From assembly GCA_038205115.1 (NCBI GenBank), contig JBBRCE010000058.1, positions 1-31,384 on the forward strand: a stretch of 31,384 bases of DNA. The letters run 5' to 3'. Under the pieces are notes generated by a model. It was not told where the DNA came from. It searched no databases and saw only the letters and a list, made by a program, of their open reading frames with translations. The position numbers and the translations under genes were made by a program. This document shows positions 26,214 through 31,384 of this stretch, one piece after another. This DNA comes from JBBRCE01 sp038205115. Lineage in GTDB: Bacteria > Planctomycetota > Planctomycetia > Pirellulales > JBBRCE01. Position 1 is the stretch's first letter, and every line of letters starts with the position of its first letter.

Positions 26214-27158
26214 ATGCACCGCATTCAGGTGATCGATTCTCACACGGCTGGCGAACCAACTCGGGTCGTCATGAGCGGCGGCCCCGAACTCGGCCAGGGC
26301 ACAATCGCCCAACGTTTAGAGCGGTTTCGCCAAACGCATGATGCCTTTCGATCCGCCATCGTCAACGAACCGCGGGGCAGTGACGTGCTTGTGGGCGCGC
26401 TGCTTTGCGAGCCAGTCGACCCGTCGAACGCGGCTGGCGTGATCTTCTTTAATAACGTCGGTTATCTCGGCATGTGCGGCCACGGCACCATCGGCCTGAT
26501 TGCCACGTTAGCCCATGTCGGTAAAATCTCGCCGGGCGTGCATCGGATCGAAACATCCGTTGGAACCGTCGCCGCCACGTTGCACGACGATGGCAGCGTT
26601 TCTGTCGAAAATGTGGTGAGTTTCCGGCAGCATCGACAAGCGGAAGTCGACGTGCCGGGCCTGGGTCGGATTCGTGGCGACGTGGCCTGGGCCGGAAACT
26701 GGTTCTTCTTGGTTCAGGAGCATGGGCAAACGCTTTCGCTCAATCAGGTCGAACGCTTGACGGACGTCGCGTGGAAGATTCGCCTGGCCGCCAATTCGCA
26801 GGGCTTTCCGGAAATCGATCACGTCGAACTCTTCGGGCCAGCAGTTGCCGCGCCTGCCGGACAAGTGATGGCTCAATCGCGTAATTTTGTGCTTTGCCCT
26901 GGCAAGGCTTACGACCGCTCGCCCTGCGGCACCGGCACCAGCGCCAAACTGGCTTGTCTAGCCGCCGATGGCAAGTTGGCCGCAGGCGAAACGTGGATTC
27001 AAGAGAGCATCATCGGCACGCAGTTCGCCGGCAGTTATCACTGGCACGATCAGGCCGCGGGACAAATCATCCCCACGATTCGTGGCCAGGCATTCATCAA
27101 CGCCGAAGCCCAACTTATTTTGGACCACGGCGATCCATTCTGCTGGGGCATTCGATAG
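26214..27158 (+). CDS. 4-hydroxyproline 2-epimerase (proline racemase family)
   Basis: It interconverts trans-4-hydroxy-L-proline and cis-4-hydroxy-D-proline using two cysteines. The 314 residues contain both: C88 in GMCGHGTIGL and C238 in DRSPCGTGTSAKLA. The second cysteine rules out trans-3-hydroxyproline dehydratases, which carry threonine there. AGNWFFLVQEHG (160-171) and the MCGHGTIG form fit the 4-hydroxyproline epimerase branch better than proline racemase. The start at the ATG at 26214 has AAGGTG six bases upstream; an in-frame GTG at 26142 adds sequence without homology. It is 88 bases after the lyase gene, likely in the same transcript. The D-hydroxyproline oxidase expected between these steps is not in the window. 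Confidence 0.85.
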   Translation: MHRIQVIDSHTAGEPTRVVMSGGPELGQGTIAQRLERFRQTHDAFRSAIVNEPRGSDVLVGALLCEPVDPSNAAGVIFFNNVGYLGMCGHGTIGLIATLAHVGKISPGVHRIETSVGTVAATLHDDGSVSVENVVSFRQHRQAEVDVPGLGRIRGDVAWAGNWFFLVQEHGQTLSLNQVERLTDVAWKIRLAANSQGFPEIDHVELFGPAVAAPAGQVMAQSRNFVLCPGKAYDRSPCGTGTSAKLACLAADGKLAAGETWIQESIIGTQFAGSYHWHDQAAGQIIPTIRGQAFINAEAQLILDHGDPFCWGIR

Positions 27159-27491
27159 TCGTTCCAATCACCGGTGCGCTGCAATCACCGCCACACGGCA
27201 GTCGTGTTGGCGACGACGCAGGAATGGCCGGTGATGGAATCCCCCAACCACATTGACCAACGACGGTCAGCCGCGCAGCGGCGTCACAACGCATGGCGGT
27301 TGCGACCAGTTGTGTCGCCGCTACGTGGCTCCAGGGTGGCGAATACCCACGGGCGGGCGGGTTTGTGCGTACTTACCAGGGGTTGCGCTGCGCTCCACCG
27401 CCCGGCTATTCATGTGACGTCACTCCGTGACTCGAAACGGACGAGTACGCGGCTGAAAACGGCAATTCGTATTGCCGATCGAAATCTCCGT
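27159..27491. other. convergent intergenic region with a probable dispersed repeat
   Basis: The gap lies between the epimerase stop (+) and the hydrolase stop (-). No protein is seen. It contains an inverted repeat (27278-27290 with 27309-27321) and a following G/C-rich stretch ending in a small palindrome (GTCAC, TCC, GTGAC), of a type I associate with dispersed planctomycete repeats. No T-run terminator was found. Confidence 0.5.
27278..27321. repeat. 13-bp imperfect inverted repeat
   Basis: GCGGCGTCACAAC (27278-27290) pairs with GTTGTGTCGCCGC (27309-27321) with one T/T mismatch and an 18-base loop. It sits in the convergent gap, so it may serve as a two-way transcription end without a T-run, or be a REP-like element. 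Confidence 0.45.
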
Positions 27492-28310
27492 TCATGGTTT
27501 TTCTTGCCCAGCGGTTTTCGGCTGCTGCTGCTTAAAAAACTTCACCACCAACGGCGGCACTTCGCTTGGTAGTTCGTGGCCGCCGGGATGAATGCAGGCG
27601 ACCACAGGCGTGCCCGTTTTTGATGGGTAGATTTTGCACCACTTTTCATTGTCCCAGGCTTGGCCTTCGCCGCAACTATCGAGTTTGCGCATGCTCTCGA
27701 TGGTCATCGTCTGCCATTGGAACTTGACCAACGGATCTTTCTCGCCGGCCATGTGAAAGACCGGCTTGGGCTTAACGTCGCTGCTCATACGCAGCGCTGC
27801 GGCAGCGCATGGCGCTATGGCAGCCAACTGATCGCCGCGTTTTTCCAGCAGCAAATAGGTAAAGCCGCCGCCATTGGAATGACCTGTCGAAAAAACCTGT
27901 TTGTCGTCGACCCGATATTCCTTTTTGAGCCAGGCCAACACCGCATCAAAGAATTTTAAATCGCGATCATCTTGAGCGCCTGCTCCCGATTGCCAGCCGC
28001 GAAGCTTGCCGTCCGGATCGGTCAATTTGCCGGGAGTCGGCAGACCCTGCAGATAAACGGCAATCGCCTCAGGCCACAGCTTGTGGATACCAAACTTGCT
28101 GGCGGCGTTATTCATCGAACCGCCGTGACCATGAAAGGCAAACACCACCGGCGCCGGTTTGGTTTTTGCGGAGTCCGGCACGTAGACCAGCCCTTCGCGC
28201 TGCGTGGAGTCGACCGTCCAGGTGCGCTGCTGCGGCCCCTCGGCGGCAAACGCGGGGGTCATGCACAAAAACAGGATCGCGGCTGCAATGCGAGTCGTAA
28301 ATCGTGGCAT
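27492..28310 (-). CDS. secreted alpha/beta-hydrolase (LpqC / PHB depolymerase / feruloyl esterase type)
   Basis: The 272-residue product has a signal peptide (MPRFTTRIAAAILFLCMTPA, cut near AFA). The hydrolase core shows the oxyanion region FAFHGHGGS (58-65), nucleophile S145 in GHSNGG, acid D192 in AGEKDPLV, and H245 in HPGGHELP: a complete triad. Family members cleave polyhydroxybutyrate, feruloyl-polysaccharide or acetyl-xylan esters; the real substrate cannot be read from sequence. The ATG at 28310 has GGAG seven bases before it; a TTG directly upstream is less likely. It is a single gene, convergent with the epimerase. Confidence 0.8.
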   Translation of the reverse strand: MPRFTTRIAAAILFLCMTPAFAAEGPQQRTWTVDSTQREGLVYVPDSAKTKPAPVVFAFHGHGGSMNNAASKFGIHKLWPEAIAVYLQGLPTPGKLTDPDGKLRGWQSGAGAQDDRDLKFFDAVLAWLKKEYRVDDKQVFSTGHSNGGGFTYLLLEKRGDQLAAIAPCAAAALRMSSDVKPKPVFHMAGEKDPLVKFQWQTMTIESMRKLDSCGEGQAWDNEKWCKIYPSKTGTPVVACIHPGGHELPSEVPPLVVKFFKQQQPKTAGQEKP

Positions 28311-28547
28311 CAAATAGCTCCATGAGTCCGCTCAACCGCCCGCACGAACGGCCGGTTGCTACGGTGAACAATGGCGAACAACCGATCAGGGGGGCGATTC
28401 GCCTTAAATTTAAAAACGTCGAAATCGTGTCCGGATGGCGTGCGGTCCGCGTTTCTCTTATGTGCAGGCAATCAAGCCGCACGCGGATCAAAGCCGAACT
28501 CGACTCATCCAATCATTCAACACCAAAATTCGAAAAGGAGACTGGTC

Positions 28548-28808
28548 ATGTCGTTCACGAATCTCGTTAAAAAAGTCGTCTGCGTTGCTGTTATAGGTCT
28601 AGGGTTGCTGGGCGGCATGGTTGGTTCGGCAAATGCCTGCGAAGCCGGCTACCGACAGGTGTGGGTTACTCGCTACGAAACACACGACGTGGCGTATCGC
28701 GTCCGCGTCGTGAATTACGATCATTGCGGAACACCTTACGTCACCTATACCACCGCCTACCGGACCGTGGAAGTGCCCGTGCAAAAGCTGGTCACAGTCG
28801 CCTATTAA
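28548..28808 (+). CDS. small secreted Tyr/Val-rich protein of unknown function
   Basis: An 86-residue protein with a strong signal peptide (VCVAVIGLGLLGGMVGSANA, cut before CEAGYR at about residue 31). The mature part of about 56 residues is rich in Tyr, Val, Thr and Arg with alternating patterns (VWVTRYETHDVAYRVRVVNY and YRTVEVPVQKLVTVAY), suggesting a small beta-sheet protein. Its only two cysteines are the first mature residue and the one in YDHCGTPY, so they could form a disulfide. AAGGAG sits seven bases before the ATG, one of the best ribosome sites in the window, which implies good expression. No family was recognised. Confidence 0.7.
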   Translation: MSFTNLVKKVVCVAVIGLGLLGGMVGSANACEAGYRQVWVTRYETHDVAYRVRVVNYDHCGTPYVTYTTAYRTVEVPVQKLVTVAY

Positions 28809-28816
28809 GACTGTCG

Positions 28817-28859
28817 CCGGGCAACTGCCTGCACCGGACGCGGTGCAGGCAGAACCCGG
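28817..28859 (+). terminator. long hairpin after the small secreted protein gene, no T-run
   Basis: The inner stem is a perfect 12 bp (CTGCCTGCACCG with CGGTGCAGGCAG, GACG loop). An outer 5-bp stem CCGGG/CCCGG is separated by a small A-rich internal loop. It starts eight bases after the stop codon. No T-run follows, so it may protect the mRNA 3' end or act as a Rho-independent stop of a weaker type. Confidence 0.5.
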
Positions 28860-28974
28860 TAGCATTCGGCCCCAGCGGGCACTTTCCGAGCCGTTGGCCG
28901 CTGTTGGGCCGTTCATGCCGCGATCAATTCTGCGACTCGGCAGCGCGGGCCGGCTGGTCCGCAATTCTTCCCCG

Positions 28975-29014
28975 CGACTCTCCGCCGGTTCCGACTCTCC
29001 GCCGGTTCCGACTC
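28975..29014. repeat. 17-base tandem repeat, 2.4 copies
   Basis: CGACTCTCCGCCGGTTC occurs twice head to tail (28975-28991, 28992-29008), followed by a partial third copy CGACTC. It is non-coding. Confidence 0.8.
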
Positions 29015-29174
29015 ACGCGACGGGCCCAATCTGGCCAATCCTTTTGCGTTTCGGCCGCGCCACGCTGATGAATGCTGCGTATGATATATTTTGAGCATTC
29101 TAGTTGACGCGCAATGCGAATTTGCTGAAACTGCTAGCGGACACGGACTTCTGGCGTTGCAAGGTATTCTACTC

Positions 29175-30095
29175 ATGACAACGATTCTCGTGGTGGACGA
29201 TTCGGCCGTCGATCGTCGGCTGGCCGGGGGCATTCTCGAGAAGCATGGCGACCTCACAATTGAGTACGCAAAAAACGGGGCCGACGCCCTGGCGAAGATC
29301 GCCATTCATGTTCCGGATTTGGTGCTCACCGATCTGCAGATGGACGAAATCGATGGCTTGGAACTCGTTGGCACCATCCGCGCCAAATGGCCGCTGGTAC
29401 CAGTGATTCTGATGACGGCCCATGGCAGCGAAGAGATCGCCGTGCAAGCGCTGCATCGCGGCGCCGCCAGTTATGTCCCCAAAACCAAGCTGGCACTGGA
29501 TCTGGTTGATACCGTAGACGCGGTGCTGGCCGTCACCCGCGCGGACCGGCACCACGAGCGATTGATTGAATGTTTGGCTCACAGCGATTCAACGTTCATA
29601 CTCGACAATGATTCCACGCTCATTCATCCGTTGGTCGACCACCTGCAACAAATGGTGATGGGCATGCGGTTTTGCGACGAAACCGGCCGCATCCGCTTGG
29701 GAATCGCTCTCGAAGAAGCCCTGGTGAACGCGCTGTATCACGGCAATTTGGAAATCACATCCGAAGAACTACGCGAGGCCCGTAGCGGCAATCTTCAGCC
29801 GGGCAGTATCAGCCTGGTCGATCAGCGCCGTCGCAGCTTGCCCTATCTCAAACGTCGAATCCACGTCAATGTACGGATTACGCCGAGCGAGGCTAAGTTT
29901 GTCATCGGCGACGATGGTCCAGGCTTCAATCCGTCTGACGTGCCGGACCCAACTGATCCGGCCAACCTTGAGCGTGAAAGCGGCCGTGGGCTGCTGCTGA
30001 TGCGCACCTTCATGGACGAAATCAAATTCAATCCGCAAGGCAACCAAGTCACGATGATCAAGCGCCGCGACGCAACCAACGGGCAAGCAGCGTGA
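29175..30095 (+). CDS. response regulator fused to an RsbW-type serine-kinase/ATPase domain
   Basis: A cytoplasmic protein of 306 residues. The N-terminal receiver (1-120) has the acidic pair D8/D9, phospho-acceptor D53 (LTDLQMD), T81 (LMTAHG) and K103 (YVPKTK). After a linker, residues about 150-298 form a HATPase_c_2 domain of the RsbW/SpoIIAB anti-sigma kinase type: EEALVNALYHGN (180-191, N box), IGDDGPGFNP (244-253, G1) and GRGLLLM (270-276, G2). All ATP-binding motifs are present. RsbW-type domains phosphorylate STAS partner proteins or bind sigma factors. Here phosphorylation of the receiver probably gates that activity. No STAS protein, PP2C phosphatase or kinase gene is adjacent. The ATG at 29175 marks the start of the receiver; AAGG is about ten bases upstream. 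Confidence 0.85.
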   Translation: MTTILVVDDSAVDRRLAGGILEKHGDLTIEYAKNGADALAKIAIHVPDLVLTDLQMDEIDGLELVGTIRAKWPLVPVILMTAHGSEEIAVQALHRGAASYVPKTKLALDLVDTVDAVLAVTRADRHHERLIECLAHSDSTFILDNDSTLIHPLVDHLQQMVMGMRFCDETGRIRLGIALEEALVNALYHGNLEITSEELREARSGNLQPGSISLVDQRRRSLPYLKRRIHVNVRITPSEAKFVIGDDGPGFNPSDVPDPTDPANLERESGRGLLLMRTFMDEIKFNPQGNQVTMIKRRDATNGQAA

Positions 30096-30099
30096 GCGC

Positions 30100-30225
30100 A
30101 GGGCTTAGGATTCAGGGGCTAGGGACCAGGAGCTGATTGCAAACTGCCTCTCCGGAACCCAATCATTGCTGCTCCCTCACTCCTGCCCCCTGACCGCTGA
30201 CCCCTGCCCCCTGACCCCTGACCCC
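30100..30225. repeat. two inverted heptad arrays filling a convergent gap
   Basis: On the plus strand, five degenerate heptamers AGGNNNN run from 30100 to 30134. From 30184 to 30225, six contiguous heptamers of TGACCCC type follow: TGCCCCC, TGACCGC, TGACCCC, TGCCCCC, TGACCCC, TGACCCC. Read on the minus strand these are again AGGGGTC heptads, so the two arrays face each other. They start just after the response-regulator stop and end at the dehydrogenase stop. They resemble the heptad STRR repeats known from cyanobacteria. Confidence 0.7.
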
Positions 30226-31025
30226 TACGTCTCTCCCTTGCCCCTCACTGCGCGCCAAACCGCTCCAATCAGTCCCGGAGCAAAGCGTTTGCCGTACCAA
30301 AGCAGACGTGCCAGCGGCGAGACGACCACCGTGCCGCGGTTGCGATAGATTGCCCGAATGGCGCGATCGGCAACCACCGCCGGCGATGTGAGCAGCCAGT
30401 TGGGCGGCTGGACGATCGGTCCGTCGTAGCCGGTTTCCGCCGAAGCGTAAAGGCTGGTCTTTGTGAATCCTGGACAAAGCGCCGTGACACCCAGGCCGCG
30501 ATTGGCATATTCGCTTCTGAGCGACTCAGAAAAGCCCACCAGACCGAATTTGCTGACGTGGTACGCAGCCGTTTGATCGGTGGCCACGAGTCCAAAAATA
30601 CTACTGACGTTGACAATGTGCGATTCTTGTCGCGCGAGTAGCGCGGGCAAAAGTTTTCGCGTAATGGCGATTGGCGCCAACAAATTGATTTGCAATAGGC
30701 GGTCCCAGGCAGCGGCGCTCATGGTTTCGGTCGGCCCGTGGTAAACCACGCCGGCGTTGTTGACCAAGATGTCCAGCGGGCGCAAGCCGGCAATGTAAGG
30801 GATTAACAGTCGATCAATCTGTGCCGGTTGTTGAAGATCGCAAACCAACTCTCGCGCCTCGACATTTAAACCACGGACCGCGTTGGCCGTAGCGGTCAGC
30901 GGCTCGGCGTCGATATCGACCAGATCCACATCCGCGCCTTCGCGCGCAAGCGCCACGGCAATTGCCCGGCCAATACCGGACGCGGCCCCGGTCACTAAAG
31001 CGCGTTTGGCTCGAATGTTTTTCAT
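30225..31025 (-). CDS. short-chain dehydrogenase/reductase
   Basis: An oxidoreductase with a Rossmann fold, 266 residues. The cofactor loop is TGAASGIG (12-19). D37, at the end of the second strand (DLVDID), favours NAD(H) over NADP(H). NNAG lies at 89-92. The catalytic serine is in VNVSSIFG (138-145), with Y155 and K159 in YHVSK. The C-terminal part (GLGVTALCPGFTKTSLYAS and further) is typical of the classical family. The substrate cannot be inferred. The start is the ATG at 31025, where the nucleotide-binding fold begins; a TTG at 31061 is less likely, and no Shine-Dalgarno is seen. The stop codon coincides with the last heptad of the intergenic array. Confidence 0.9.
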   Translation of the reverse strand: MKNIRAKRALVTGAASGIGRAIAVALAREGADVDLVDIDAEPLTATANAVRGLNVEARELVCDLQQPAQIDRLLIPYIAGLRPLDILVNNAGVVYHGPTETMSAAAWDRLLQINLLAPIAITRKLLPALLARQESHIVNVSSIFGLVATDQTAAYHVSKFGLVGFSESLRSEYANRGLGVTALCPGFTKTSLYASAETGYDGPIVQPPNWLLTSPAVVADRAIRAIYRNRGTVVVSPLARLLWYGKRFAPGLIGAVWRAVRGKGET

Positions 31026-31344
31026 GGCCGACTGAAGGGTTGCTGGGGGAGCAAAAGCCAATTCCGCTCGAATTGACCAAATCGAAAACGTGTCCGCAAG
31101 CCGCCGGCGCGGCGTAGCGATTGTATCGCATCAACAAAAATGGCGCCGCGCGCCAGTATCGCCAGCATCGGCGACAAGCCGTGGGCGGCGGTCATTTAGT
31201 CGCATGTGGGGACAGGTCCGAAAGCAGATGCCGAGCAGCTCTCCGGGTGTGGCAAAATTGACTGGCGCAATCTGCGGGGTGTGGGTAGACTGCTGGGAGT
31301 CACGGAGAGGAGTTCCCCCATGAAACCGAATCAAGGAGTGAGCG
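31026..31344. other. divergent intergenic region
   Basis: The gap lies between the dehydrogenase start (-) and a gene start (+) at the window edge, so it should hold promoters for both. TACAAT on the minus strand (31125-31120) is a possible -10 for the dehydrogenase, without a good -35. On the plus strand TTGACT (31258-31263) has no -10 at the right spacing. No protein is seen. Confidence 0.4.
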
Positions 31345-31384
31345 ATGTCTACGCCCAAGGTTGCGCCGGCAAGTTTGGTGTCGG
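31345..31384 (+). CDS. start of a gene cut off by the window edge
   Basis: AAGGAG lies six bases before the ATG at 31345, giving MSTPKVAPASLVS before the edge. Another ATG at 31320 in a different frame (MKPNQGVSDVYAQG) also has a good site, GAGAGGAG, seven bases upstream. Both frames are open to the edge, so the true frame is undecided. No function can be read from 13-21 residues. Confidence 0.4.
   Translation, partial: MSTPKVAPASLVS

Larger units (their letters stand above)
28809..29174. other. intergenic region with hairpin and tandem repeat
   Basis: It holds the hairpin at 28817-28859 and the 17-base tandem repeat at 28975-29014. Near its right end, TATGAT at 29080-29085 is a possible -10 for the response-regulator gene, with no matching -35. 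No protein is seen. Confidence 0.5.

Noticed and set aside
28975..29014. CRISPR-like array
   Set aside because: The two 17-base units are directly adjacent with no spacers.
30163..30477. Minus-strand frame ending in a GQGAGV-type repeat peptide
   Set aside because: The repeat peptide is just translation of the heptad array; the dehydrogenase occupies the other frame.

Overview
The window looks like the chromosome of a planctomycete, probably a Pirellula-like lineage. Four things point there. A 2,864-residue surface protein opens with an LEPR-XLL-type motif (ESLEDRRMLS). An ECF sigma factor overlaps the gene of a huge membrane-anchored PQQ-propeller protein. A secreted protein carries the autotransporter-associated strand repeat. 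Many intergenic regions hold short palindromes and heptad repeats, and many starts have a weak or absent Shine-Dalgarno. No rRNA, tRNA, CRISPR array, transposase or prophage gene was seen. All assignments come from reading motifs; no search was run.

Layout. 1-800: 3' end of a truncated-looking secreted strand-repeat protein (-). 800-2243: a gene-free stretch with a good + strand promoter and several palindromes. 2244-4868: RNase HII-like protein and an orphan sensor histidine kinase (-). 4869-5422: gene-poor, ending in a perfect + strand terminator that no known gene explains. 5423-7325: secreted zinc metallopeptidase and a cis-3-hydroxyproline dehydratase-like enolase-superfamily enzyme (-, likely one operon). 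7609-16203: the giant surface protein (+), with two seven-blade FG-GAP propellers from an internal duplication. 16428-22161: small lipoprotein, ECF sigma factor and its overlapping sensor-like partner (+). 22177-23478: glgC (-). 23725-27158: aminopeptidase P, a DapA-superfamily lyase and a 4-hydroxyproline epimerase (+). 27492-28310: secreted alpha/beta-hydrolase (-). 28548-28808: small secreted Tyr/Val-rich protein (+). 29175-30095: response regulator fused to an RsbW-type ATPase (+). 30225-31025: short-chain dehydrogenase (-). A + strand gene starts at the right edge.

How the genes may work together. The strongest theme is use of proline/hydroxyproline-rich peptides. A secreted metallopeptidase sits with a cis-3-hydroxyproline dehydratase-like enzyme. 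About 16 kb away, a prolyl aminopeptidase, a lyase of the type that deaminates pyrroline-4-hydroxy-2-carboxylate, and a 4-hydroxyproline epimerase lie in a row. The D-hydroxyproline oxidase and the semialdehyde dehydrogenase of the classical route are not in the window. A second theme is signalling: an ECF sigma factor with a transmembrane partner, an orphan histidine kinase, and an orphan receiver-ATPase fusion.
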